Source: Escarpia spicata (lineage: Eukaryota; Annelida; Polychaeta; Sabellida; Siboglinidae). From it: a stretch of 64,000 nt of DNA. The notes under the pieces were generated by a model. That model was given only the letters and a program-made list of their open reading frames with translations, was not told where the DNA came from and made no database searches. Each line of letters begins with the position of its first letter. Positions within the stretch are counted from its first letter, which is position 1. Made by a program: the position numbers and the translations under genes. Shown here piece after piece: positions 1 to 40,639 of the stretch. Location of the stretch: positions 42,403,998-42,467,997 of the forward strand of contig OZ023214.1 in the NCBI GenBank assembly GCA_963995525.1, written 5' to 3'.

Positions 1-456
1 TCACTCACTCACTCACTCACTCACTCACTCACTCACTCACTCACTCACTCACTCACTCACTCACACACTCACTCACTCACTCTCTCACTAACTCACACAC
101 ATACACACACACATACACACCAAACACCATACACACTCACTTACTCATGCACTCACTCACTCACTCACTCACTCACTCACTCACTCACTCACTCACTCAC
201 TCACTCACTCACTCACTCACTCACTCACTCACTCACTCACTCACTCACTCACTCACTCACTCACTCACTCACTCACTCACTCACTCACTCACTCACTCAC
301 TCACTCACTCACTCACTCACTCACTCACTCACTCACTCACTCACTCACTCACTCACTCACTCACTCACTCACTCACTCACTCACTCACTCACTCACTCAC
401 TCACTCACTCACTCACTCACTCACTCACTCACTCACTCACTCACTCACTCACTCAA
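1..456. repeat. (TCAC)n microsatellite
   Basis: An almost uninterrupted TCAC tetranucleotide array, with a short degenerate ACAC-rich patch near 61-150. Open frames through it (Ser-Leu-Thr-His repeats) are a by-product of the repeat, not genes. It lies at the window edge, so its true length is unknown. Confidence 0.98.
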
Positions 457-552
457 TATTTCTGTAACAGTTACAGACAGTTCTAAAAGGATGACAAGAA
501 GTTGGGCGAAAACATCACTGATGTGGAAGGATCACTTAGAATAGTCACTTAC

Positions 553-28330
<27,778 letters not shown>

Positions 28331-28356
28331 TCTCGTTCCTTCGTGGTCAATCCTCT

Positions 28357-28366
28357 GTCTTATATC
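28357..28366 (-). promoter_or_regulatory. TATA-like box for the Cys-rich gene
   Basis: The sense strand reads gaggatataagacag. It lies about 90 bp before the strong donor at 28267 and in the correct orientation. Supported by position and sequence only. Confidence 0.45.
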
Positions 28367-28569
28367 CTCAACTGTTCCCACAGGACACACCCATCGCAAC
28401 GGCGCAGAAAACATTACGAACAAAAGTTACCAGGACAGCGCGTCAGAGGAGCGAACAACTGTTATACTGTAAACATGTTTTCTTCCGTTGCTGGCCGTAA
28501 CCAAAACAGATGTGAGGACACATGCTCCGATTGTGTTCCGTCCGTCTTCAATGCTAATAACCTATGACG

Positions 28570-30060
28570 TATCAGTCACACCTGGTATTTTTACTGCTGG
28601 AACTACCGTGGTATAAATCGGAATAATATGTTTTTTTTTCTATAACATTACCCCGCCAAACATGGCAGCGTTATTTGTGAGAACAACAAAAGCCATGAAA
28701 AGTAGCGTGGTTGTTTGATCACTGTGAAACCGATTCGTCGTGTACATGGAATCTATCATGGAGTTTGTTTTCGGGAATGAGAGCGGCCCTAAACAAGTCC
28801 AAATAAAGAGTAACTTCAAAATAGGAGGGGCGATTAAAACAAGTAAAAAACTTAAGACATACAATGTTGAAACGAAATAGAAAAGAGCACAAAATAAATT
28901 GTTCCTGAACGAAGTTATGCCGAAATACTTCGAATTGCATATTTTATGAAAAACGTGTGCCTGGTATATGGTGTTGATGACGGTGATATATAGTGTATGG
29001 GGCATGCTGATTTACTGGAAATTTGCATTTAAAAGTGGACAATCTCAGAAATCAACTGCCCTACAAGAAACTGGTGGCAGTTTCATTGGAAATCTGATGA
29101 AGTCGTCTGAGCGCTTGCTCAGCGAGTATAACATACGTCATGCCCTTGAGGTGACAATTGTTTGAACACATTGGCATATTTAAGGTGTATGGCATTTGGG
29201 TCAGGGTTATTATGGCAATGCCCTACCATAGATAATCACAGTTTGACACCTTTCCTCAGATACACCGCTATTTAAACCTTCTACAGTAAATACAAACAGG
29301 ATAATCGACGTATGTTTTTTATAAGACAAGAAAGCACAGGACAACTCTTTGGGAAATGTGTTTACTGAATAAAGACCTTATGTCGTATTATAAGAATGCT
29401 TATACACGCTCTACACCAAGACGACACAGCAGGTCCGTGGCTAGACTGGGGCACACGGATGGCCTTGCATCTCGTAGTACGGTGTGTTTTCCAGGCGTTA
29501 CCATCGGAATCGGTTGATGTGAAAGCAGCGGAATCGGAATTGCTTTTAATGGAATCGGAATTGCATACTGGAATCATTTTATTGATTCTTCAGCCACTTT
29601 TCTATTTTGGTGCTTCAAAAGTACAGTGACAATACGTATATATTATAAATAACGTTATACACGGAGAAAAACTAGGACATTTTCCATATTGCCATGCGAT
29701 TTGTAAATCGCAATTGTGCTTGCCAAAATATCAAGTACATTTAAGCACATTAAAGAAATGCTGGCATTATAATTAATCACCTGTTTGCTGGGTCTTTGGT
29801 TGTACTTTAGGCAAAGGCAGGTTGTTAAATTTGCATTCTTATTTAGCTACCACTTTCCCTTTTCAAGAAAGTGTATGTGGAACATGAACGATATCTACTT
29901 ATTTGATAATACTTGCTACCATATATGTCACTTTGTCATTTGATATGTTATTCGATAAATTATGCTTTTGTAAAATTACCGGTTGCCATCTCCAGCCAGC
30001 GGAATAATAAACGTGTGGCCCGCGGATATAACGTTTTATCTTTTGTGGCATTGTATCTTA
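28570..30060. other. Intergenic sequence, no gene
   Basis: AT-rich. The short frames show no domain or splice context. Segments at 28970-29030 and 30020-30062 resemble parts of 12180-12330, pointing to an unclassified dispersed repeat. Confidence 0.45.
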
Positions 30061-30077
30061 AGTCAGTTGGAATCGCC

Positions 30078-30261
<184 letters not shown>

Positions 30262-30569
30262 CCGATTCCACCCACACTATGGCTATTCCTTCCGATATAC
30301 AGTAAACCTGCCGTGTAATTTTTATTAGGTTTGATTAATAATACTACAACTTTATTTAGTTATGAAAACGATAGCTTTGGCGGCAGTCTGGCCGGGTCCC
30401 CCGAGATGTCGAGGGCCACTCGCCTTATTCTGTCTTTATTCGCTTTCTTAGACCATCTAGACCAAAACCGCAAATATAGTTTCTTAAAGTTATTGACTTA
30501 TCACATTAATATTTACCGTTGCTGGTGCACCACTATCCAGAGGGCATCACAGTGGCAGCGGAAGCTTAA

Positions 30570-30872
30570 CAGTTTGTAATGGCGACAACTGCTGTGCTTG
30601 GTTTGTAATGGCAACAACTGCTGTGCTTGGTTTGTAATGGCGACAACCGCTGTGCTTGGTTTGTAATGGCGACAACTGCTGTGCTTGGTTTGTAATGGCG
30701 ACAACCGCTGTGCTTGGTTTGTAATGGCGACAACTGCTGTGCTTGGTTTGTAATGGCGACAACCGCTGTGCTTGGTTTGTAATGGCGACAAATGTTGTGC
30801 TTGGTTTGTAATGGCGACAACTGCTGTGCTTGGTTTGTAATGGCGATAATTGCTGTGCTTGGTTTGTTGCAC
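30570..30872. repeat. 29-bp minisatellite, about ten copies
   Basis: Unit tttgtaatggcgacaactgc plus tgtgcttgg. The period is not divisible by three and the unit lacks stops on the minus strand, so all three minus-strand frames are open and read the same 29-residue cycle. Units are separated by no unique spacers, so this is not a CRISPR array. Confidence 0.95.
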
Positions 30873-30989
30873 CACGAATGGGAACAAACTGATATTTTAT
30901 TAACAATGCTACTACACGGATGCGAATATAAGTCACTATAAAACAAACCATCTCCGAGAACACGCTCTGTGTGACACTTGAGGTCTAGC

Positions 30990-32180
30990 GCGCCACCTAT
31001 CGATCATTTGCAAGCCCAAGCGTATATATCAAATACCTTATGCATTACCGTTGTAGTGGGCTCGTTCAGCCATTGTGATGTTGATTTTTTAATCTTCAAT
31101 TTCATTACCACGCAGACCGTGTTTTGTGATAGCGTATTAACATTTGTTGTATATTGTAATTTATTTTTTGGCAGCCGACATTAGCAAGTCGGTTATAAGG
31201 ATCGACATATAGACAGTTTATCGTCCCCTGGGGCGACCCTGCATTATTGCATACTGTCACAAAGGCGTTGATAGTTTTTTCTAAAGAGTCACTCGTCTTT
31301 CACTTGTAACATATCGTCTAGATAAGACTAGATTGCCGAATACAATCAATACATGAAATGCTCATTTAATGCCATGCTATTACTCACGTTACCAACGACA
31401 GCCAACATAAAACAGTAATTTATTTTGACTTAATTTACACGATTTGTGTTAATCATTATATTTGGCTGAATTCTACCGAGAGAGCAGGCGACTGAACACA
31501 ACGGATCTTTAAATGACGTTCTCATATTAAAATGTTTCGCATGAAATTGTTGTAAATAATAATTGTTTATGTCTTGACAAAAAAATAACGAAGATACGCA
31601 TCTGTTGAGATTTAATTCAAATACATTGGGACCATCATAATGCATTTTCTGTGAAATTATTAGTTTGATCGGCTGGGTGAAGGCGAAGGCTAACTGTACT
31701 TGGAGTGTGTATCCAAAACGTACCTCCAGCTACCTAAGGTGTCGTTGGTCTCCTAGTTGTCCCGGTAGTCCGGAGTAAAGCTAGCCTCGATACTCGTCCT
31801 CGGTTCCAGTTTGGCTTCCCCTTCCGCCCTACTCCCGTATCAATGCCGTCTCCACCACCCGTCTCTTCCCGCCCCTCGCTTATTAACCATTCTTTCCCGG
31901 CCCTTTTAACTCATTCCTCTGTTTTCTCCTTCCTTCTGCTGCTCTCAACATCCTTCCTCATTTCCGACATTCTTCATTTGTCTCCCTCCGTGCGATTCTT
32001 CTCATCCTGCTATGATTGGCTTTCTCCAGTTGTTTTCCGGTCACATTGTCTGGGGTGACGCATGAACCAAACATTTTTCCTATGAAAATACGCGGCTGCA
32101 GATGGCGTGGGGGTGTATGCCCCCCTTTTGCTAAAACAAACGTTATGCTACAACGTTGAAGCTACGGTATTTTACTGATT
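30990..32180. other. Intergenic sequence, no gene
   Basis: AT-rich to 31660, then a pyrimidine-rich stretch (31800-32050) reminiscent of 23820-24130. No gene recognised. Confidence 0.45.
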
Positions 32181-32205
32181 CACAAGGACCGTGTCCCTTG
32201 TTTTA

Positions 32206-33010
32206 AAGTCAAAGGAAAGGGCTGCAGTTGTAGGATTTTGGTGAGCCTCGGGGGTGCAGTTGTAGGATTTTGATGAGCCCCGGGGGTGCACTTGGAGGTT
32301 TTTGGTGAGTCTGGAAGCCTGAAATTCCTTATATGGGTGGCTGGTCAGATCGTACATCCGCCCCCTGATCATATTATGCCTACTATTACTATCAGCAGGT
32401 CGACGACGTATAGCAACTTTCAAAGTATTTATATGTGTTTCCTTGCGGTTTCTTGGGTTAGGCAGGCGTTGAGGCGTTTTAGGAGTTTGTAGCAAAATAT
32501 TAGATATGAATGTAGGTATATACGAAACTTTGGGTTGCTGAGTACAGACGTGTGTGTCCACGTGTAGTTAGAGTTGAATATTCAACGCTGTAGAGGTTAA
32601 GGGTAAAGTGCGGGGTTCCATATCGATTGCAGAACCAGGAAATACTTTGGTTAATCAGAGAGTGGGTGGCATGATGTGGATACGGCCGATGCAGTCTGTG
32701 TGGCCTTAGAGATTACATGCTTCACAAACGGTGCCCGGGTCTTAGTTTCTAACAGATTGAAGTAAAGTTCCACATGGAAGGATATGATAATTATCATAAA
32801 CAACACCATATCCGTAGCGTGGTTGGTTGTATGTGTGTGTCTGTGCGTGTGCGCGCGCGTGCGTGCGTGCGTGCGAACGAGCGTGCGCGTTTTTCGACCT
32901 GCGATTAATGGCTCCCCCAAAAACATTCAACTGCACCCCCTTGAGACCTCCAACTGCACTCCCAATTGAAATATCCAACTGCGCTCCAATTGCACGCAAC
33001 CTTTCGCTCC
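32206..33010. repeat. Fold-back repeat with inverted clusters of a short subrepeat
   Basis: The left end has three tandem copies of a roughly 33-bp unit around gggggtgcagttgtaggatt (32215-32315). The right end (32915-33000) has the same motif in reverse orientation (caactgcacccccttgagac and similar). About 600 bp lie between, including a GT/GC microsatellite at 32826-32890. It looks like a fold-back or MITE-like element; no transposase is present and no target duplication was established. Confidence 0.55.
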
Positions 33011-33059
33011 CAAAACATCACATCGCGGCTCACGTGCCACCTGGTCTGATCTAGTGGAC

Positions 33060-34435
33060 CTCCGTCAAGCACAACTGCTTATCTCAGCGGTAGGAGGGGT
33101 GCGTACACACCCATCGCATCCCCAGTCTACGGGCTCGAATAACGTGTGTTGACCTTTTGTCATTGTTTTCTGGGGTAGGGTAGGCAATAGGCATACTGTG
33201 GTAACCTGTCTGGCACAGTTTCGCTTAAGTCACAGTAGTTGATTTTATTCAAACGTTTCGACCGCCCTGTGCAAGACGGACGCTCTGGTCGACAAAGCCA
33301 CCATTCTTTCGTAGAATAAGCGACGAGCTATACTACTGCCGTTGTCAACATCATTCTGTTGTAAACAACATCGCGGCGGACCCCCCAAGACAAGCTATAA
33401 TTGAATGCAGTAAAAACATTTACGACTTATGCTTTTTAGACACATCGCTTGTACGACATATTGCAACACGTGGTGACACCTGAAAATAAATCGATGTTAT
33501 CAACCAGACGTAATGAGTTCCTATAGTAAACAATGATCTGCTTACGTAAATAATATTTTTACTGGAATTACGAATAACTCACGGAAATACCTGCTAGCTC
33601 AAGTAAAGGCATACATCAAATATATAATAGACTGTTTTGCATATTATAATGATATCATTTATAAATGACTGCGGTACGTCTATAACCACAAAAAGCAACG
33701 ACATATCATAGCACACTACATATAAATAATGCATTATTTTATATAATTAAACCATCGCTCATGTCATATCTTATAACGAAAACATAACTACATGCTCGGC
33801 GCCCATTATCCACACACACAACAGTGATTATGTTAGGAGCATAGTAGACAAAATAAATGTTCTAAAACACGAACATTATATATATATATACATACATACA
33901 TATATACGTACATACGTACGCACGTACGCACGTACGCACGTACGCACATACACACAAACACACATGCATACATTCACACATACATACAAACACACCCATT
34001 AACGTACTCACGCACGCACTCATGCACTCACGCACGCACACACACATTCACACGCACACCAGCGTTCGACCTTTACTTAAAAAACGTGCTGTTCAGCCAG
34101 ACGAGCAACTTCAAAAAGTGACTGGTCCGGATTTTACAAAATTACACTAAATTTAAATAAAAAACAACTGCATAATAATATTGAATAAACGAACAGTTGA
34201 ATTGCGTACTGATAATAATGTATTACACACACGCACACGCACACGCACACGCACACGCACACGCACACGCACAACTATGGTTGGGTTTGCTTATCCATTT
34301 CCGGACGTTGCAGCCTTGATGACTTATATGTAACTAAAATGAGATCGGTCAAACTGACAAGTGATGTACACGAAATAGAATATATAAGAACATGTTGCAT
34401 TATCGGTTCCAACTATCATAACATCCGATAAGCAT
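33060..34435. other. Intergenic sequence with microsatellites, no gene
   Basis: Includes (TA)n with acgtacgc-type repeats at 33876-34060 and (CACACG)n at 34226-34274. The rest is AT-rich without coding signal. Confidence 0.6.
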
Positions 34436-34540
34436 GGTGCCCCGATGTGCACGGTGCCCCGATGTGCACGGTGCCCCGATGTGCACGGTGTCCCGGTGTG
34501 CACGGTGCCCCGGTGTGCATGGTGCCCCGATGTGCCCCTG
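34436..34540. repeat. 17-bp minisatellite, about six copies
   Basis: Units of the form ggtgccccgatgtgcac in tandem, with single-base variants (cggtgtgc). Confidence 0.88.
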
Positions 34541-34549
34541 TCTCCCCTA

Positions 34550-35640
34550 CGCTTAAAACGCTACTTGGTGTATCAGCAGACTGTTAATATTCTGGTAACA
34601 GGATTCAAACCTACTTCTATAAATTATCAAAATTAAGTAGGAACCAAAGAGACTTGGTAATGATCCCTTTATTATATTTAACTGAAACAACAGCAATGAC
34701 ACCACCACTGCATGAGTAGTAGATTCACAACTAACACCACACATGTCAGAGTCGCTGTCAGTAGCACGACCGGCTTTGGCAACTCCATCACTTGGGCCAG
34801 TAGCACTGGCTTCCAACTGTTCCATGTCTTCCTCTTCGTGGTACTCCATATTACCGAGTGCTTCGACCACATCCCGAAGAACGCATTTCTTACCGAAATG
34901 AATAAATTACCGTACGCTCGTTTCGGGATCTTTTTTACTATAAAATCACTATAACAGTTTTCCTAACATATGCGCGCTTTCTGACCGCATCGTTTCGCGA
35001 TAAAATAAATGATGCAATAATGAGCTTGAACACACATTTATGGAAACGTTTTTTGTTGGAAACAGCGTTTTCCGGCGATAAGACGATAAGCCATTGTATA
35101 CTGCTGCACAACATTGTAATTTCCCCAGAAAAAGGAGTCGGTCGCACAGACAAGTAACAAAAAAATGTGTGTGCGGCGCATGCGCGCGTGTGTGTGTTAC
35201 ATATCGTGCATGTGCATGTGCGTGTGTCTGTGCGTGTGCTTGTGCGTGTGAGTGGCGCCACACTGTGTGTTTTGAACCATTCTGGATGTTTTACAGTAGA
35301 ACAACCTTGGTTGGTGACCGTAAGAGAAATCCCATGACTAGCTTCCTTCAAATCGAACACGATGCTGTCTCTCCGAATTTACAGAAAGCGGGAGGAAATT
35401 TTTAAACAGTAAATAGGCAGCAATTAATTTTTTTCACGTGTTCCTGTTCATAAAACTTAATTTACCTCGTTTCTTTTGATACTTCTTTGGATTTAATCAG
35501 ATTGACTACCGCTAGATGGCGACGTGGTAGTTCTTATCTACTGTCTCTGGTATGGGCTGGGCGGAAGGGCAATAGCAAACGGTACGAGGTACAGTTGTCT
35601 CAGCACATAGTACGGAAGAAATCCCAGGGGTAATGTAGTC
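34550..35640. other. No recognised gene
   Basis: Two overlapping frames at 34553-34872 (minus) and others near 35000-35400 lack domains, and part of the region is GT-rich (35165-35252). I found nothing to support a gene. Confidence 0.45.
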
Positions 35641-35651
35641 AATGATCACCC

Positions 35652-36116
35652 CTAGCTTGCGATGATGATCCAGTCCGACATCCCATCCAGGGACTTGACA
35701 CCTTCCCTGTCTGCTGTAAATTTTAGTAATGTGATTTGTGATGACTTATTTTTGTTTGTCATTATTCGATGTTTTTGCTGCATCTGCTGTAGAGTATACT
35801 TGCCGATGTAGTCTGCGGCTTCTTTCTGTTCTTTGATTAGGGACCCTACGGTACGTTTCTCCAATGCGTAAATGATATTGACGTTCTTGCAATACGCTTC
35901 TTCGCACATCTTTTATGGTTCCATTCTGTCATTTGACCTCACTGATAACCTCATGATGGTGTTGTAAGCACCTGGTATTTCTTCACGATCCGTGATGTTG
36001 CATCGGATAACGTTTTGACATATGGACGTACAGCCAAACCTTTGCCCTTTTCTGGTTGTTCTCCCGCCTTCTAGGTGGTCTCGACGCGTCCTTCTTTTGT
36101 GTTGAATTGATGACAT
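35652..36116 (-). pseudogene. Unrecognised interrupted reading frame
   Basis: One frame of about 155 codons is broken by a single stop near 35911. The first part is Arg/Lys-rich, the second contains E-Q-K-E-A-A-D-Y-I-G-K-Y and a Gln-Gln-rich stretch. The length in one frame is more than expected by chance in AT-rich DNA, but I recognise no family. It may be a remnant of a mobile element. Very tentative. Confidence 0.3.
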
Positions 36117-36279
36117 GGTCCAGTGTGGGTACCTGCATCGTGTTAGCGCAGTCTTGGTGTGTGTTCGTTCTTTTTGTTTGCCTTAGCCTTTGTTACAAAT
36201 GTTTCACATCTGTAACTCCTTGGTCTCATCTACATAACGTTTCCATGTTCTAGGTCTGTAGTTGACTGGGACTGCAGCA

Positions 36280-37698
36280 ATGGCTTCTTACTCTAGATAT
36301 TCCATGGATACGTTGCTAACAGTAGAAGAAACCAGTGATCGCACTGTGCAGACGCCGTCTAGCGGTAGTAGTCAGTCTGGTGATAGTCGCTGTAAGCGGA
36401 CGAAACGTAACAACGTGGTTAGAAAGGTAGGGTCTATTATCAGTATTACCTATTATCATAAACTTCGGTTACATAATACAAACTACATCAGAACGTCGAT
36501 TTGTTCATTACCGTAGGCTATGCGATCGACCGGATCTAAAATCGTAAATTGTGGGAGAAATGTCCTGTGTTGGTGTGCTGCCTGTGCTAGACTTTATATA
36601 TAACTCACTATAGGCAGTACAACAGTTCTTGCAACAGTTTACCTACACTGAATTTCGCGCTGCACATATATGGTTGACATTTTACACGAGATGCTTTGCA
36701 CAGAGCCGAAATTAACCGATCTCACAACAGATCTATACAAATAAACAAATTAATCGAATCGGCGTTACGTTTCCGTCAATAACTTTTTTGGACCGGAAGC
36801 GATGCTCTGGTGCTCTGTGACGTCACCCGGGCAGTACACCGCGCGAGGCGTTGCCTGACAGGTCGACGATGTCAGTCGACGATTGCCCTTCCTCGACACC
36901 CTGGCGTGTCGTCTGCCCTCACTGCCCGATGTGAGGCAGCCGCTCGCCATGATGCGATTCAGGAAGGAACAAAAACAAAATGAATGGCTGTGGCGGTTAT
37001 CCGTCCGGACAAACTGGTAGGCGAGGATCGATCCTCGTCAACTTCACAGAACAGATTGCCCTGCAGGCCGTCACTAAATACTTGGACAAACGCAAAGGGG
37101 AAGCGGAACGGGAACATGGGTGGGTACCCACGGCTACGGACGGTTTGCCACATTGTTCGTATTTCCTAGACACAACCCCCAACATAATTATCGAATGGTC
37201 GTGTCTAAATGCAACAAAACCTCTAATAGCATTCTGGAATAGCCGTTTCTCTAACCCATGCAACAAAGCCTACAATGGTGTACGTAGTTTCCAGAATATC
37301 TGGTGTTGCTTAACCGTATTAAACAGCTTACGTTACACACAGTCACAGCCAGGTTATTTAAAAAAAAAACATCCATAGTAACTGTTGTGAAATAGTCATT
37401 ACAAGTGTAGTTTCGTATTACATAGATAATGACAATCGGATTAACATAACAATTTGTTTTGCAGACGCGAATTGCGGCAAATGAAACGTCATCTACACAA
37501 ATTGAATCAGAGAAAGTTGGTCATCAACGTGGACTACGCAATCGACAACGCAGTTCAGCGCGTCTCACAGAGCATCCAACAGTACCAGGCGAGACCGTAG
37601 TAAAATTGTTTGTGAAAAAATTACGAATACCAGTTACATTAGACCAGCTGCATTATCATGATAACAATTGTATTTTAGCACAACAAATCGTGTATTGA
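36280..37698 (+). CDS. Possible two-exon gene for a small basic protein
   Basis: Exon 1, 36280-36426: ATG, Ser/Thr-rich, ending in a basic cluster C-K-R-T-K-R-N-N-V-V-R-K right before a gtaggg donor. Exon 2, 37465-37698: after tttgttttgcag, 77 codons to a stop, with R-L-R-N-R-Q-R-S-S-A-R and V-K-L-F-V-K-K-L-R-I. Phases agree (0-0), giving about 126 residues, basic, possibly nuclear. No family recognised. The intron holds another open frame (36980-37378). Could be a transposon-encoded accessory protein or a host gene. Confidence 0.35.
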
Positions 37699-37964
37699 CA
37701 TATGACGTAGACGTGTTATCAGTTTAATTCTGAGTTCTGAGTAGCTGCACACAACAACGGTTACCTGTATTGATTGCAATACACAATAATGACATCGTAT
37801 CTCCTGTACATTTGCAACACAACAAAGCAACCACATCTGCCAGTGATGATGCGCTACACATAATAATAATAATAACATTCGTCTTTGATGCGCCATCTCG
37901 AAGTTCAGATACAAATTACTGCGCTCAGAAATTTAAAGTCAAATTAAACATGCTCACCTTGCTC

Positions 37965-40341
37965 ACCTTGACGGCCTTATCCCTATCAACAAGGCCTAGT
38001 CCTCTTCCTCCACTCCATGCAATCTAGGGCCGTATCCACTGTGACACCTACGTCCCTCGTGTCCTCTTTCATTTGTTGTATCCACGTCTTCCTTGGGCGT
38101 CCTCGTCTTCTGAGGTTGTGATCGAACCTTGATACTCCGAGGATCCCGCGAAGCATCCTCATCTCTGTGGTGGCAACTTTCCTCTTGTTGTTGGTCTTCA
38201 ATGCCCAACATTCACTCCCATGCGTTAGGGGGGTCTAACGATGACTAGTACATCTTCGATTTGAGTCTTAAGGGTATCTTCTTATCGTACAGGACCCCGT
38301 TCAGTTTCCGCCAGCTCGACCACGCGTATTGCACGCGTAGGTCCACGTCTGTCGATTGTTCCATCTTTATATATTACTGATCCCAGGTACTTGAAATGGT
38401 CTACATTCCTCGGGGCTTCTCCATTCAGTTGTATATGTTCGGCGGTTTCCCTTGTTGTCATATATTCTGTTTTGGCCTCGTTAATCTTCAGCCCATTGTC
38501 CATCAAAACATTGTTCCACAGTTGGAGTCTACCTTGGGCACCCACCACTGTCGTGTCGTTGATTACCAGGTCGTCTGCATAGATTAATTTCCATGGTGGC
38601 TTAGAGCACACTTCCTGAGATATCGTGTCAACCTGCATGATGAAGAGAAACGGGCTAAGGGCTGAACCTTGGTGGAGGCCAATGCCGACTTCGAATTTTT
38701 CGCTGGTCCCTCGCTTTGATTTCACACACGTGGTAGCGCCTTGGTACATGTCTTGCACTATTCTTATGTAACCTTCTGGGATGTTCCGCTTCGTCATACA
38801 TCTCCATAGTACTTCGCGAGGTACGGTGTCGTACGTCTTTTCAAGATCGACGAACACCATGTCTAGATGCTTATTGCTCTCTCTGTATTTCTCGCATAGG
38901 GTCCTGATGAAAAATATGGCATCCGCGGTTCCAACCCAAGGCCTAAGACCAATCTGACCATCCGAAATGCTCACAATGTCTTTGAGCCTTTGATCGATGA
39001 TACGTTCCCAGAGTTTCATGGTATGGCTAAGCAGCTTGATTCCTCTGTAGCTACAACAGTTCATGTGACCTCCCTTGTCTTTGTAGATAGGCGTGAGGAT
39101 GCTCTCTCTCCAAACATCAGGCATCCTGCCGCTTTTCATGACACTATTGAATATTTTGGTCAGTTGAGACACGAGTGTGCCTCAATAGGTATTCCGTCTG
39201 GTCCACAGTTCTTACTGTTCTTAATTTTTATCAGCTGTCTGTCTACCTCTTCACATGTTACTTCACACAGCGGACCTTTGGTCCGTGGTTTGTCTCTGTG
39301 GTCAATATATGGTCTTGAATCGTTGAGCACGTCCTTGAAATACTCCGCCCATCTCTTGATATGTTCCTCTGGTGCCATAAGTACGGCACCGTATTTTGCT
39401 TTAACGAAGTAACCCTGGGAGTTATCTTTGGTCGACTCGTCTCTAGATCTCGCCAGTCTATAGATTGTTTTCCCCTTCTCGGGTCTCCAGTCTCTCATAC
39501 AGGTCTTGTACAGCCTTCGCTCTTTCCACTGCTACTGTAGTCTTCGCTGCTTTCTTCGCCTGTTTGTACTCAGCGTGATCTTCTTGCGTTTTCGTTTGTT
39601 GCCACTTCTTGAATGTTCTCTTTTTCTTGTCTGTTGCTTCCTGGACTGTTTAGTTCCACCACCAGGTTTCCCGTTTTTGCATAGATTTGCCGCCCCCCAT
39701 GACCCCACAGTGACGTCTGCCCTTCTCTTTCATTGTATTACAAAGGGTTGTCCAATCATACTCTTCGTCATCCTCCCTGTTGTTGCTGACATCCTTGGCA
39801 AAATCATTAGCTACCGTTTGATCCTTAAGTCTCCACCACCTGATCCTGACTTCGTTCTCTCGTCGAAAGCAACTCACCTTCTTCGGTCGTATAGTAAGGT
39901 CCATCACGACCAATCTATGTTGTGATACCACAGCTTTGCCGGTATTGTTTTACAGTTCATGATGTCCTTCAGATGTCTTCGATTGGTCAAGATGTAGTCG
40001 AGTTGTGATTCCCTGTTGCCGCTGTTAAATGTGATCAGCTGGCTTTGTGTCTTCGTGAACCATGTATTCGCGATCACCAGATCGTAATTGTCAGCAAACT
40101 CCACTACTCGGTCCTTTTCCGACTCAGGTCGTCCTTGTTGCGGTGCGTAAGCCGATGTGATCGTTGTGACCTCTCTCGTGTATGGGCATATCCTGTCATT
40201 TATCCGGCTGATCTCCAGTACGTCCTTCGTTCGATCCTCTCTCAGGAGTATTCCAACACCATTTCTATTACTGTTTTCTCCGTGGTAGAAAAGTTTGTAG
40301 TCATGGCCCATGCTCTTCGCCTTTGACCCTTTCCATTTCAC
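37965..40341 (-). mobile_element. RTE-type LINE, 5'-truncated and decayed
   Basis: Pieces read leftward: an AP-type endonuclease C-terminal part (39904-40341, with D-Y-I-L-T-N-R-R), R-L-V-V-M-D-L and W-W-R-L-K-D at 39650-39931, a linker with K-T-I-Y-R-L-A-R-S-R-D and G-P-D-G-I-P (39160-39498), the reverse transcriptase (38282-39172), and a tail with R-R-R-G-R-P-R-K-T-W near 38060-38120. The order and blocks match the RTE clade, whose endonuclease also gave rise to the cattle BCNT/CFDP2 protein. Several frameshifts separate the parts, and the tail lacks the usual stretch before R-R-R-G-R-P. Not functional. Confidence 0.85.
38282..39172 (-). pseudogene. RTE LINE reverse transcriptase core
   Basis: 296 open codons containing the palm blocks: Y-R-G-I-K-L-L, D-L-E-K-T-Y-D (motif A), G-L-H-Q-G-S-A-L-S-P-F-L (motif B), and K-L-I-Y-A-D-D-L-V-I (motif C, near 38560-38590), then L-K-I-N-E-A-K-T-E-Y. 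Most residues usual in the clade are present, though G-F-R after Q-I-G is G-L-R here. The frames on either side are displaced, so the product would be truncated. Confidence 0.85.
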
Positions 40342-40559
40342 CTAAAAAGTCAAATAAACATAATCTTACAAAATCACATAAACGTCGTCCAAGACAATGG
40401 TCATGTGAAACATAGTAAACATTACCACGTCCACGCTGAAATATGTAAGACAGTCCTTACGTAGCGTGCAATAGTAACATCAAACATCCCTTGTGCACGA
40501 CATACTACTCAGTAATCACACCAGACGTCTTTCGCTCTACATAATGTATATATCACATA
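40342..40559. other. Flanking sequence between the LINE and the Polinton-like element, no gene
   Basis: AT-rich host sequence left of the target duplication. Nothing recognised. Confidence 0.5.
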
Positions 40560-40565
40560 CCCCTA
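40560..40565. repeat. Target-site duplication CCCCTA (left copy)
   Basis: Hexamer immediately left of the inverted arm, repeated exactly at 50168-50173 beyond the right arm. Six-base duplications are characteristic of Polinton/Maverick integration. Confidence 0.75.
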
Positions 40566-40639
40566 AGTAGTAATATAGGTTGAAATCGTGGGGACGTTAT
40601 ATTTGGATTGAACCAAAAACAAATTACGTCACTTCCGGT

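Noticed and set aside
147..467. 106-codon Ser-Leu-Thr-His repeat frame
   Set aside because: Product of the TCAC microsatellite with no other coding evidence.
30570..30872. Direct 29-bp repeats, length suggestive of a CRISPR array
   Set aside because: Units abut without unique spacers, the genome is animal, and no cas-like gene is present. It is a minisatellite.
36980..37378. 132-codon plus-strand frame inside the predicted intron of the 36.3-kb gene model
   Set aside because: No recognised domain and no clear splice sites joining it to the neighbouring exons. Kept only as a possible alternative exon.
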